From contig JALIGW010000002.1 in NCBI GenBank assembly GCA_023053685.1, positions 240,389,177 through 240,453,176 on the forward strand: a stretch of 64,000 bases of DNA, in the 5' to 3' direction. The notes beneath the pieces are model-generated. The model ran no database searches. It worked only from the letters and a program-made list of their open reading frames with translations, and had not been told where the DNA came from. The translations under genes and the position numbers were made by a program. Shown piece by piece: positions 1-9,726 of the stretch (position 1 is its first letter; every line of letters begins with the position of its first letter). Source of the DNA: Diadophis punctatus similis (lineage: Eukaryota > Chordata > Lepidosauria > Squamata > Dipsadidae).

Positions 1-37
1 GGTCCCTTCCAACTCTAATAATAAATCTAAAAAACCC
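1..37 (+). mobile_element. CR1 LINE 3' tail
   Basis: The first bases carry the end of a CR1 retrotransposon, with the same tail seen at 15205-15235 (TCCTTCCAACTCTAAT followed by AATAAATCTAA). It lies in intron 4 of V2R-1, just downstream of that gene's exon 4 on the minus strand. The rest of the element is outside the window. Confidence 0.75.
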
Positions 38-119
38 CACCTTGTTGATTAGGCTAGGCCAACTTGAAATAGGTCCCCACACTTTCAGAAATAGAGAAAG
101 AACACCAATGTTTTCCCAC

Positions 120-332
120 CTTGCTGTTCAAGCTTATCCATGACAGAGTATCTTTATTGACAATAAATCTCTGCCTTTCAAAACTCCCCAGTTGCTTGTC
201 GATGGGATCCAACCTGGGAAGAAGCACCCAGCTTATGACATTCAGATCTGCTGCTACATCTCCATTTTGGTCCAAGTACAATGTCCGATGGGAAAAGTTG
301 CAAAACTCATTCTTCTCCAGAAATGGATGGAA
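120..332 (-). CDS. V2R-1 exon 4
   Basis: The exon has 71 codons beginning FHPFLEKNEF, the usual start of V2R exon 4 at the end of the ligand-binding domain. The acceptor is TGTTCTAG and the donor AAG|GTGGG. Both phases are 0 and there is no stop. It aligns residue for residue with exon 4 of V2R-2 at 16909-17121, also 71 codons. Confidence 0.85.
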
Positions 333-3300
333 CTAGAACAGAAACATCCAGGAATTTTAAAAGCAGAAAACTTGGTTACTTATCTCAGGTGGTCTTTTCA
401 CATTTGACTCTTTCTTCTACAGTTGTCTAACATGAATATTGTGAGTTGGGAGAACAGGTGTTCAAAAGTAAAAAAATAAAATAAAGAGGCTCAGATAAAT
501 TGGCCAATAATATATTGAAAAAAAATACATATTGAAGAATATAATTGAGCAAATTTGTCCATTAAAAGGAACATTTTGGAACACATCTCAAATAAATTGA
601 ATAGAGAAAGAAATAAAATCCTTGATAAAAATAGGGTGATTGTTAGAAAGCAGGGAGTTCTCAAAAAGAAAGTTGCCAGACGAATCTTCTTCCAGATGGG
701 AAACTGATGAGCTAATACTACATTGTTGTAAGGGTACATTAAGAGAATTTAATTTAATTTAATTTAATTTAATTTAATTTAATTTAATTTAATTTAATTT
801 AATTTAATTTAATTTAATTTAATTTAATTTAATTTAATTTAATTTAATTTAATTTAATTTAATTTAATTTAATTTAATTTAATTTAATTTAATTTAATTT
901 AATTTAATTTAATTTAATTTAATTTAATTTAATTTAATTTAATTTAATTTAATTTAATTTAATTTAATTTAATTTAATTTAATTTAATTTAATTTAATTT
1001 AATTTAATTTAATTTAGTTCTTATAGGCCGCCCAATCCCGTAGGACTCAGGGCGGCATAGAGCAGGGATAAAAACAATACAATATATAAAAAACCATTTA
1101 AAATATTACATAATTTTAAAAAAGAAACCATTCATCCAGGAGAAATCCGATCTTCTTCACCCTGCCTGCCGGAAGAGCAATCACGAACATCTTATAGTAG
1201 AAATCTTCCATCAACTTCAAGGTTGTCCCATGTAGAGTGTATTGCAACAGTCCAGGCAGGGTATAACCAGGGCTTGAGTGACTGAGCACAGGGACTTCTG
1301 ATCAGGAAAGGGTGCAATTGGTGAACAATATGATGTTGTACAAAAGCTATCATAGCTGTGATTGCCACTTGCTCTTTGAGAAGGAGTTGTGAGTCCAGGA
1401 AAACCCCAACATTTCAGACCATGTTTTTCAGGATTAATGAAATCCCATCCAAAACTAAAAATGTCAAATTATTGACCCTGAAGATGCATGCATCTGAAGC
1501 CATTTGGTCTTGCCAGAATTCAGCCAAAGCCTCATTTTCCCCATCCACACAATATTATTCTCTGAGCTGTTGGCCTTTTATAGTACAAAGGAGGTTGAGA
1601 AAGTTATTCTCCCTCCTTGGAGTTTCTTGATAGCAATAACATTAGCAGTAGCACTTATATACTGCTTCATAGTGCTTACAGCCCTCTCTAAGTGGTTTAT
1701 AGAATCAGTCCTCATTTTACTGACCTCTGAAGGATAGAAGGCTGAGTCAACCTTGAGCCAGTCAGGATTGAACTGCTGGCACTCGGCAGAATTAGCCTGC
1801 AATACTGCATTCTAACCACTGTGCTGCCATAGCTCTATATAGCAATAGCACTTAGACCAGCGGAGGGTTCTGGTTATTTTCGCTACCGGTGCGCATCGCG
1901 AGCATGCACAGAAGTGAACTCGAGTTCCATCAGGCGATTTCACTTCTGTGCATGCTTAGGATGACATTACAAGCCGAAACACAGCTGAGGAGCTTCTCAG
2001 CTGTGCTTCGGCGGAAGAATAAAGGTCAGTATTCACACAAGGGCAGGTGGGAGGGCTTTTTCCCGACAGCTCAGGACGCGGAGAAGTGCCAGAAAATGAT
2101 GTCATCGCCGGGCTCCTACTGGAACTGCGCTCCACACCGCACCGGTAGGAACCCACTACTGACTTAGATTTATATACCCCTTCACAGTGCTTTACAGCCC
2201 TCTGTAAGCGGTTTACAGAGTCAGCATATTGCCCCCAACAATCTGGGTCCACATTTTAGCGACCTCAGAAGGATGGAAGGCTGAGTCAACCTTGACCCTG
2301 GTGAGATTCGAGCTGCCAAATTGCAGGCAGCCGGCAGTCAGCAGAAGTAGCCTGCAGTACTGCATTCTAACCACTGGACCACCACGGCTTTTACATACCT
2401 GCCATGGTTGCAGCCTTGGAGCCCCCAACTTCTCTCCACCCTTCTTGCTTCCCCTCCTGGATCTGGAAGAATATGCAGCTTTCAAGGCATAGGCCAGAGT
2501 CTTAATAACACTGTGCAAATGGCGGTGAAATGGGATCCATATCCTCCTCCTTTCCTGTATAGGCTTCAGTGGTGCTTTTTGGGTGCATCTTTTTCGACCT
2601 TTGACAGAAAAAATGTGCTTTGAAAAAGAACAATGAAAATACCGATCTTCCAGTTTCACATAGAGTTTGGTTCCAAGGGCATCATCCTCTGGCCTTTTCT
2701 TTTCCTGAAAAGCAAAGCTCCAAATACTGTGGGCATATTTATAAAGGTCCTGCCGCCTCAATACCAAATACTCAATGGAGCCCATGATCCAGACTTTCCC
2801 TTCAATAGGTCCTGGCATACCTTCAAATTTAAACTGGAAAATTCTAATTCTGTCCCAAAGGCTAACATTTTCTATGTAGTTCACAAAGACATTGACTTGT
2901 CTCCACTTAGACACATCATCACCGAGAGGTGCTGTATATCCACTCGCTGAGAATCGTCGTGATATAACAACACAAATTCCATTCCTGACAAGCACAGGAG
3001 TAAAAGTCCTCATGAAATTCTCTCCCTCGTCTGTGTCTGAAGTAATGAGACCAATCAGGGTCCATCTGAAATGGAGGAGAATTTGGACAATTGCTGGATA
3101 CGTGATCCTTTTTTGGGGGAGTAACCGGTGGAAAAAAAGGAATTGACTTTTATCATGTAGAGCCTCTGAAACAATTGCATCACTTATCTGAAAAAGCAAT
3201 GAAGAGTACTATGTTACATTTGGAGTCAAATCAAGTCCAAAGTACTAGATTTTAATAAATCCAGCTTGCTACTTGTGAACATATTAGAATACTTTATAAT

Positions 3301-6069
3301 GGATTATTGTTAATTACTCATTAAACCATATCAAAATCTAGCATATATAGCATATAAGTACAGAACGTTAGGAAGTTAATTAACTTAATTTAAATAACAA
3401 ATTAAAATTAACAATTGCGTAAAAATAAAACAAAAAACCAAGTTAAAAAGAAGAAGGTTAAAGAATGCAAATCATATTTCCATATCACTCCTCCGATTTA
3501 CCACAATCAGACCCATATATGCAGATCTCGACTGAACTGTTTTGTTCAAATAAATGTTTCTATTATATGTTGTTTTTTGAATTCTCACCACAGAGGGTTC
3601 TTTGCCAGCCGCTTTCAAGCAGCGGCGACCAGAGAACCGGTTTGGGGGCGTGGCAAGCTGGCCGACGCTACCAGTTCAGCAAACGGGGCCAAATTTCCAC
3701 CACTGGCTCACGCAAACCGGTCCGAACTGGTAGCAACCCACCACTGAACACCAACTAGCAGTTGGAAGACATGATAAAAACTCCTTAATTTCACAACAAA
3801 TGGATAGGCTAATGTCCATGATAATATCATTTTCACAGAATAAAAAATAGTGTTACAATAGGTAATCTAGCTATTAGGCATGTGTACTTCACTAGTCCTG
3901 GTAAGTGATTAATGTCTAGACTAAATAAAAATGGTGCAAGTATGCATCCTTCTCTTATCCCTTGGTAAATATTAATCCTTCTTCACATGCCTCCACTGAG
4001 CCCAAACTGCACTCTCAAAAAAGTGCTTGTTAGGATAAGATAATGTTCAAGGCTTCCGAGTGCTACCATGACGCAATTAGAAAATAAATCTTAAAGGAGA
4101 TGAATCTTTCCTTTGGAAACCAATCCTTGATAAAATAAAGCGCGAGTAAAAGTCTAAATAACAAGATATTTATTCCAGTATAAAAATAATATAAAAACAC
4201 TAAATCTTAATAATTACATCTTGACAATCTAAGAGGGAGGATAGCAGCGAAGAAGGAAGGAGGATGAGAATGGAATGTAATATCTGCACAGTTCACTCAT
4301 CATGTGACTGCTCTACTTTGTTAAGAACCGCTGGGTCATAAAATCTGACATATGAATACAGCTGACAATCAAAAATCACCTCGTGACAGTGCTTGTACTC
4401 AGGATTTTGATCAGTGCCAACAGTCTGAGTTCCTTTTTTAAGGGCAATCATTTTCCTCCATAATATTTCTCTCTTTATTGTGTCAAATGCTTCACTAAGA
4501 TCTAAAAAGCAGCAAACCATTGTGTTGTGTCCTGGGATTATCATATTAGCTGGGAAGTTTACAACCAGGTCCACTCTATTGAGCAGGATCAGTGATTGAT
4601 TCTTCCTAACCGGGGCTCTCTATTTAAACTGGAGCCTCCGGCTGGGCTTTTCCTCAAGTTTGCTCACTGTAAGTAATAAAGGGCTGAAGTCACTCAACCT
4701 GCCTCCTGACTCTTCAGCATTGGAACTCAACACATTGTTTCTCCTAACTGACATATTTTGTATTCCAGATGTGGTCTTACCAAGTCTTTATAATACTTTA
4801 CTAATACTTCATGTGATTTTGATTCTATGCAACCAAGGATTGTATTAGCTTTTTTGGCTGCTGCTGCACACTGCTGACTCATGTTTAAGTAATCTTCCAC
4901 TAAGACTCCAAGGTCCCTCTCATAGTTACTGTTTTGGAGCCATGTTTCACCTAATCTATACTTGTACCTTTGGCTTTTTCTGCCCAGGTGTAAAACTTTG
5001 CTTTTCTACACATTAACGTTCATTTTGTTGGATGGGGCCCATTGTTCAAGTCTGTCAAGATTTTTTAGGATACTGAGTTTATCTTCTGGGGTGTTGGCTA
5101 TTCCTGCCAGTTTAGTGTCATCTGCAAATTTGATGAGTTCTCCTTTTATTTCCTCATCTAAGTCATTTATGAAGATATTGAAGAGTACTGGGCCTAAGAC
5201 AGAACTCCACTGCTTACTGCCCTCCATGTGGATGTGGTACCAGTAAGGACTACTCATTGTGTAAAGTTTGCCAGCCAATTACAAATCCAACTGGTGGTGA
5301 TGCTGTCAATTCCACATTTTTCTAGCTTATCAAGTAGTAAATTGTGGTCTACTTTGTCAAATGCCTTGCTAAAGTCTAAATATACTATGTCAACAGCATT
5401 TCACTGGTCTACTAATTTAGGGTCTGTTTTCTCCCCCTTTTTGAAGATGGGAACCACATCAGCTCTTTTTCAATCCTCTCGTAGTCCCCCAGTGCTCCAA
5501 GATTTTTCAAAGATAGAATACAATGGTTCTGAGATAACATCTGCCACCTCTTTTAGAATGCTGGGATGTAATCCATCAGGTCCCGGTGATTTATATTCAT
5601 CAAGGTTAGACAGGTGTTATCTTACAATTTTCTTGCTTGTTTTAATTTTTATTTCTAGTCTGTCTTTTACAGTTATGTTGTTGTTAAGTTGCACAATAGT
5701 TTTCTTTTGTGTGAAGACTGGTGCAAAAGATTGAGATTCTTTCATGAATCATGGATTTGTTTACCATGAAAAATATTATTTTGTACAAAATTTCTCCTCA
5801 CAACTGTACCTTCCTTTTTTTTTTTACAGAAGACTCTTTGATTGGACACAGAGCTTCTCCTCAACTTCGTAAGGATGCAGAAGAAGCTCCCAAAGCAGTG
5901 GGGATGGTGTCATAAGAGGATATGTCTGCTTTTTTTCCCCTTCCCAAAGAGTACCCCAATCCAAAGCCTTGACAGAAAGCCATTGTGAAAAGCAGCTTTT
6001 GAATTCCACAGGCAAATTATGTTTGGACCTATTGCTCACCCACAACCTCCCCACTCACTATACCAGATA

Positions 6070-6118
<49 letters not shown>

Positions 6119-7311
6119 GCGAGACTTTGTAGGGGCCTACTAATGTTGACATCTGGATGGAGGTTTCCCTTTTAGCTGCATCAACAACAGCCAAAAGGTT
6201 TTCCTTCCTTCCACAGCTGTAGTTGGGAACATTGGCTTGTCCAGTAGAGAGTATGTCCAGCAAGGCTTCTGAAGTGGCAAGGGTGCTGATATAGTTGTCA
6301 TGCAGGTTGTAGCCAAGTGTGAGATTGGGCAGGAGCTGTGGATTCTTGTTGACCATTTGAATGGCAAAAGCCAGGATTAGTAGTTTAAAATAAAGTCCTG
6401 CACTGTAAAAAAAATAAGTTCATGTCGTTACCATTATCATCAACAGAAACAACAAAATTATTCCCCCCCCCAATTTAATCCTTTTTGTCTCCACACGTCT
6501 ACTGTGTCTTAAGCCAACACAGATCCAAAGCCAAAGACAAATGATAGTCACCCATCAGCATATTTTTTGATCATTGAAAAGCTGGAGATAGTCTTCCACC
6601 ATGGTTAAGAATCACAAATACATCATTATTTCTACCCGTTCTAACTTTCATCTCCCCAGAAACCTGTATTCAAAATCATTATTAAAGTAGAACCACCATG
6701 AAATGAAGATGTTTCATAAGGGATCCAGAAAAGTAACTGTAAAAAGAAAACATCATTTATTCCTCTCAGGCACTGAATATCAATTAGTAGTTATTTAACT
6801 ATGGAAATGGGCTGGTCAGAGGCACCTTAAGCCCTCTCAATCACTACTTTCAACGGAACTCAGTGTCCCAGTGATGAACATAGCATTTGAAGGGGAAGCA
6901 TAAATAATATGGACTTCTTTCATGTTTTATTTGCCAGATGTTTGAATTTGAGTATATTTCACAAAAGAAGACAAAAGAGGAAAGCCATGAAAATCAAAAC
7001 TATTCAAGAAATTAGACAGGTCCTGCAATAGTAAGTGAAATAATGAGTGTTAGACGTGCAAATGGAGGGCATGCAACTCCATCACACGGAATAACTTACG
7101 AGCGAGACTGACTAGAAGGAGCCATGTTGAAAGGCAACTTTCTAGGTAAGGCTGTGGTTTCAGTGGAGACTGCGGCAATGAGATGGTCTCCTGGCCTGTA
7201 ATAGTTCCATGGTTTTTTCCCATCCCGGATCTCAAAACTTAGTGGGCATTTCTTTCTAAGCTTCTCAGAGACTGCCTGAGACACCAGCAGCATTAGAAGC
7301 ATAAGATCCAT
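120..7311 (-). CDS. V2R-1: vomeronasal type-2 receptor, coding exons 1-4 (gene continues beyond left edge)
   Basis: This is a class C G-protein-coupled receptor of the V2R family, which detects chemosignals at the surface of vomeronasal sensory neurons. Reading leftwards, exon 1 is 7311-7100, exon 2 is 6402-6117, exon 3 is 3187-2399 and exon 4 is 332-120. Every exon is open, is flanked by AG/GT, and joins the next in phase (2, 0, 0). Together they encode a signal peptide and the extracellular ligand-binding Venus-flytrap domain, about 500 residues. The cysteine-rich exon 5 and the seven-helix exon 6 must lie left of base 1, so I cannot say whether the gene is intact. Exons 1-2 and the upstream flank closely match V2R-4, which has the opposite orientation. 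Oddities: the exon 2 donor sits in a (GT)n tract and a SINE starts about 8 bases after the exon 3 donor. Confidence 0.85.
355..745. other. V2R-1 intron 3, proximal part
   Basis: AT-rich intron sequence upstream of exon 4. I recognise no repeat or gene here. It runs into the pentanucleotide tract at 746. Confidence 0.6.
746..1016. repeat. (AATTT)n microsatellite, about 54 units
   Basis: An almost perfect AATTT pentanucleotide array of 271 bp. It directly abuts the 3' end of a minus-strand L2 element, so it probably grew from that element's A/T-rich tail. Confidence 0.97.
1017..1625 (-). mobile_element. L2-type LINE, 3' part
   Basis: Read on the minus strand, this ends in the GCCGCCCTGAGTCCTACGGG-type terminus shared with the L2 copies at 15628-16012 and 29071-29122. 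Further in lies the segment reading as the conserved strings around GTCCCATGTAGAG and GTCCAGGAAAACCCC. No open frame survives. The L2 assignment rests on recognising this 3' end and on the better coding match at 20700-21085. Confidence 0.65.
1631..1835 (-). mobile_element. tRNA-headed squamate SINE (copy a)
   Basis: A minus-strand copy of the SINE found about ten times in the window. The tRNA-like head (GAGC-TGGCAGCACAGTGG) lies at the right end, the body motif around GGCTGAGTCAACCTTGAGCC in the middle, and the AGCAATAGC-type tail at the left. It is probably the Sauria SINE family, named from memory. Confidence 0.85.
1840..2391 (-). mobile_element. tRNA-headed SINE (copy b), split by a MITE
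   Basis: The tail lies at 1840-1857 and the rest at 2162-2391; the MITE at 1858-2161 interrupts it. The SINE head ends about 8 bases inside V2R-1 intron 3, next to the exon 3 splice donor at 2398/2399. The SINE therefore inserted almost on top of the splice site and was later hit by the MITE. Confidence 0.85.
1858..2161. mobile_element. hAT-type MITE inside SINE copy b
   Basis: The element starts CAGCGGAGGGTTCTGG and ends GGAACCCACTACTG, giving imperfect terminal inverted repeats. The flanks are ACTTAGAC (1850-1857) and ACTTAGAT (2162-2169), an 8-bp target duplication with one mismatch, as expected of hAT elements. It has no coding capacity and belongs with the copies near 13254, 13459 and 22747. 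Confidence 0.8.
2399..3187 (-). CDS. V2R-1 exon 3 (ligand-binding domain)
   Basis: This exon of 263 codons encodes the core of the Venus-flytrap domain. It starts ISDAIVSEALHDKSQF after a TTTTTCAG acceptor and ends LQPWQ before the donor CAG|GTATGT. Both ends are phase 0 and there is no stop. It is homologous to exon 3 of V2R-2, which is three codons longer (266). The family motif RKRCTQK is present. Confidence 0.9.
3200..3590. other. V2R-1 intron 2, distal part
   Basis: AT-rich intron sequence with no gene or clear repeat recognised. The homologous stretch next to exon 3 of V2R-2 (21086-21330) is similar in places, as expected of duplicated introns. Confidence 0.5.
3591..3746. mobile_element. 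hAT-type MITE, short copy
   Basis: It begins CAGAGGGTTC and ends CAACCCACCACTG, with ACCGG/CCGGT-rich arms like the other MITEs in this window. I could not find a convincing 8-bp target duplication, so the left boundary is uncertain. Confidence 0.6.
3860..4590 (-). mobile_element. non-LTR retrotransposon RT fragment, split by a solo LTR
   Basis: Minus-strand reading gives reverse-transcriptase-like strings CFLDLSEAFDTIKREILW (4450-4560) and, beyond the inserted LTR, GIREGCILAPFLFSLDINHL-like text (about 3900-3960). The frame is broken and no catalytic YADD box is visible. The clade is not assigned. The element is interrupted at 4028-4388. Confidence 0.55.
4028..4388 (-). mobile_element. solo LTR related to copia-1
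   Basis: The element reads TGTTAGGATAAG ... CTCGTGACA and is flanked by the perfect 5-bp duplication GTGCT (4023-4027 and 4389-4393). Blocks such as TAACAAGATATTTATTCCAG and the CTCGTGACA end resemble the copia-1 LTR (37704-38041), which ends CATCGTGACA. This gives the family and orientation. It has no internal region, as expected after LTR-LTR recombination. Confidence 0.8.
4591..4737. other. unclassified, possible LTR fragment
   Basis: A short stretch with AATAAAGGGCTGAAG, which resembles a polyadenylation/U5 region of an LTR. The evidence is weak and no boundaries or duplications were found. Confidence 0.25.
4738..5745 (-). mobile_element. CR1 LINE, RT region
   Basis: The minus strand encodes CR1 reverse transcriptase pieces: SVLGPVLFNIFINDLDEEIK followed by the catalytic FADDTKL box (about 5100-5250), then LEQWAPSNKMNVNV. 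The downstream part aligns with the CR1 at 14410-15235. Frames are broken, so this is a dead 5'-truncated copy in V2R-1 intron 2. Confidence 0.85.
5746..6070. other. V2R-1 intron 2, start
   Basis: Intron sequence immediately downstream of exon 2. It matches the start of intron 2 in V2R-4 (62581-62700) and V2R-2 (23440-23700), for example around the strings meaning 'gtgagtggggaggttgtggg' on the gene strand. It shows shared ancestry of the genes and holds no other feature. Confidence 0.6.
6071..6116. repeat. (CA)n microsatellite at a splice donor
   Basis: A 46-bp CA array. On the gene strand it reads (GT)n and directly follows the last base of V2R-1 exon 2, so the GT dinucleotide of the donor is the first repeat unit. 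Confidence 0.97.
6117..6402 (-). CDS. V2R-1 exon 2
   Basis: The exon has 286 nt. Its first base completes a codon split with exon 1, then come 95 codons including LPNLTLGYNLHDNY and NVPNYSCGRKENLL, standard for the first lobe of the V2R ligand-binding domain. The acceptor is TTTTACAG and the donor CAG|GTGTGTGT lies within the microsatellite. By my count it differs from V2R-4 exon 2 at 14 of 95 codons. Confidence 0.88.
6403..7099. other. V2R-1 intron 1
   Basis: A 697-bp intron with no recognised repeat. It is homologous to V2R-4 intron 1 (61475-62294) and V2R-2 intron 1 (23996-24706), with shared strings throughout. Confidence 0.7.
7100..7311 (-). CDS. V2R-1 exon 1 (start codon and signal peptide)
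   Basis: ATG at 7311 opens a hydrophobic leader (MDLMLLMLLVSQAVS) followed by KCPLSFEIRDGKKPWNYYRP, the conserved mature N-terminus of V2Rs. The exon has 70 codons plus 2 nt and the donor TC|GTAAGT. The same start is used by V2R-2 and V2R-4. A separate upstream noncoding exon cannot be excluded. Confidence 0.88.
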
Positions 7312-8110
7312 AATTTATAGGACTGAATCAATCCCTTTCCTGTTTCCAAACAAGAACAATTCAAAACATCTTCACAAAATGGAAATGCCAGCGGCTTTCC
7401 CAATTCAGAAAAAACCAATCTTCGTGTGGAAAGGAGGGAAAGGTACATTCAAGAACACAATCTCTCTTGTCTTAAAACGTATGCCATACAGAGATTGAAC
7501 TGTGGCATTTATCCTTTTCTGACAAAAGATCCCTTTCTTGTTACTTGAGTCTGATGTCAACATCAAAGGCAGCAGAAGATGTCACTACAGCAGAAGATGT
7601 CTCAAAGACCGGGATGGTGATAATTACAGTGAGAAACAATTTCTCCTCTGGGGATCCTGAAGTTCTTCCAATACTCCATGTGTAGAGAGTCAGCTGGAGA
7701 ATAGCACATAAGTGAAAAATCACAAATACACCCCTGAGGGTATTGTGGTCCTTCCTGTCAGGACATGTCCAGAAATGGAGGAAAATCATTCAATACCAGG
7801 TAATTGACTTCAGGTGTCGTTCATAATGGTGTCTTCTCTCCGGAGACTGCTGAGGAAGATCACCCAGAGCTGTGGAGTTTGGTTACACTCTATGTTGATG
7901 ACACAACTCTAGTCCTGCCTGTCTTCTAATTCAAATATCCTTGAACCCTCCATAAATTTAAGAGTAAGGTCTTTTTGTGATTTTATTTTCTATCATAGCT
8001 TCATTTTTCAATCCTAAATTGGAGCTGATTTATAATTATTTGTGCCTGAAGAGAAATTTCATTTTTCCATCAGTTCTAGAAATGTCAATTGTTGGATAAG
8101 AGCTACCTAT
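7312..8110 (-). promoter_or_regulatory. V2R-1 conserved 5' flank
   Basis: About 800 bp upstream of the start codon align with the flank of V2R-4 (60460-61262); the nearer part also matches V2R-2 (24925-25500). Shared strings include CTCACTGTAATTATCACCAT-like text on the gene strand. Conservation in three paralogues fits 5' UTR and promoter sequence, though recent duplication alone could explain it. An 82-codon open frame here (7541-7789) is not kept in V2R-2 and I do not call it coding. The homology stops near the LTR at 8144. Confidence 0.5.
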
Positions 8111-8143
8111 TGGACAGAAAATTGAATACACACACACACACAC

Positions 8144-8547
8144 TGTCAGGGTTCCAAATAGCATCCAAAACTAAATCAGAGTCCGAGGCAAGGCATTCCT
8201 CAAAGTCCCAATTTATTAACAGAGCCATGTTGGCACAACTGTAAGAAACCCGAATCTAAAGCTACAAGGGTTTCTCCACCCAGTTTAAAGTTCATTCCTT
8301 TGCCCCCACGCCCACATGTTCATCACGTTGACCAGTCGACTTTTGCCAACGTGTCCATTACTCCCATCAGCTTCCGGGCAGGTGCTGAACAAAGGACAAC
8401 CTTGAGACTCTAGAAGGAATTTGTTATGGCTACATCTCTACATCCCTCATGCAACATCCCCTCCCAAGTTCCCACAGCAAGAATACATTCTAAAGCATAA
8501 AGTGTGGCAGACCAAAGTCTCCAGTCAAAGATGGCTTTGGCCTGACA
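8144..8547 (-). mobile_element. 3' LTR of a Ty3/gypsy chromovirus-like element
   Basis: The LTR starts TGTCAGGGTTCC and ends GGCCTGACA, giving TG...CA ends and matching short inverted repeats (TGTCAGG/CCTGACA). It sits directly after a purine-rich tract on the minus strand and the 3' end of a gypsy pol gene (8548-9365). Confidence 0.75.
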
Positions 8548-9365
8548 GGCGGCTTCCCCTCAAAAAAAAAGTGCCCTGCAAGGGAGAGAGAAAATATATC
8601 AAGGGGGTTAATTCAGCATTCTTAACCACCCCTCCCCTCCAGGGGGACCCTTTGGCTTGTCCGGGTATTTATCCTGGAATTGCTTCACTAATCTATCAGT
8701 TTTCACTTTCCAACTTTTTACCCATGTGGATTTGGACAAAGGGTACCCCTTCCAATGGATCAGGTATTGTAATTGACCCCTAAAGATTCTGGAGTCCAAG
8801 ATTTTTTTCACTTCATAATGTGTCTCCCCTTGTATTATTACAGGGGGAGGCGGTGGTTGGGTTTGTGGCCTCAAATTGGACCTGATGACTGGTTTTGTTA
8901 GCTGCAATGAAATACTGGGTGGATTTTCCCCAATATTCTTGGCAATGCAAGCTGTACAGTGACTGGGTTAATAATTTTGACTATTGGGAAAGGCCCCAAT
9001 AATTTTGGCCCTAGCTTTTTGCTGGGCATTCTCAATCGGATATATTTAGTGGCTAAGAAAACTTTATCCCCAACTCGGAAAAGGGGTTGGAGCGATCGGT
9101 GCTTGTCTGCTTGCTTCTTATAGGCTTCTGCAGCTTCAGCTAGTGTTTTCTTGGTATTTTCCCATCCTTTTCTCAGTGTTTTCATCCATTCAGTAGAGGG
9201 ACATTGAAGTGGGAGCTTCTGTAGGTAGTTCCGGCATGGGAACGAACTCCTGGCCGCTGGTGATCTGGAAAGGGGTTAATCTGGTGCTCCTGTGGACAGT
9301 GTTGTTATACGCTACTTCTGCAAATGGGAGTAGCTCCGCCCAATTGTCTTGTTGGAAATCTACAT
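8548..9365 (-). pseudogene. Ty3/gypsy integrase C-terminus with chromodomain (fragment)
   Basis: The minus strand encodes the end of a gypsy integrase. From right to left: WAELLPFAEVAYNNTVH (about 9290-9350), a GPY/F-like module with KLGPKLLGPFPIVKI (8960-9030), and a chromodomain HYEVKKILDSRIFRGQLQYL...HWKGYP (8700-8820). A chromodomain after the GPY/F module is typical of chromoviruses. Frameshifts and a stop separate the pieces, and everything upstream of about 9365 (gag, protease, RT, RNase H, integrase core) is missing. It is a dead remnant upstream of V2R-1. Confidence 0.8.
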
Positions 9366-9726
9366 AACTGCTGGTGACCTTCTACCGCTGCATCATAGAC
9401 AGTATTGTAACTTACTGCACCAGTGTATGCTTTGCCAATTGCACAGTGGCAGATAGGGCAGTGCTCCAGAGGGTTAATATGACAGATGGTACAGGATAAT
9501 AAAAACAAGGACAAATAGGCTGAAAAACAGCTGCTATCCCAGGACAGTAACTAGTATACTGAATTCTACTGTATAGTGCAATATTAATGCAATATCAGGG
9601 GCTTTCAATTCAATTGTATAGAATGTGAAGGATGTGTGTTTGTGTTTTATTTTTTATAAGTTATAATGTACACTGAAGATGGCATTTAATTTCATTGTAC
9701 AAGGTGCAATGACAATAAAGAAACTA
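9366..9726. other. intergenic, unclassified
   Basis: No gene seen. The stretch around 9690-9720 (GTGCAATGACAATAAAG) resembles a retroelement 3' end, but I cannot assign it. Confidence 0.3.

Noticed and set aside
746..1016. Regularly spaced repeat array (CRISPR-like at first glance)
   Set aside because: A simple pentanucleotide microsatellite without spacers, in a vertebrate-type genome.
7541..7789. 82-codon frame upstream of V2R-1, similar to 60785-61042
   Set aside because: Conserved between V2R-1 and V2R-4 but frame-disrupted in the homologous V2R-2 flank; better explained by recent duplication of noncoding DNA.
9305..9514. 69-codon minus-strand frame with CxxC-like motifs
   Set aside because: It crosses from unclassified DNA into the gypsy integrase in a different frame from the real integrase; chance zinc-finger look.
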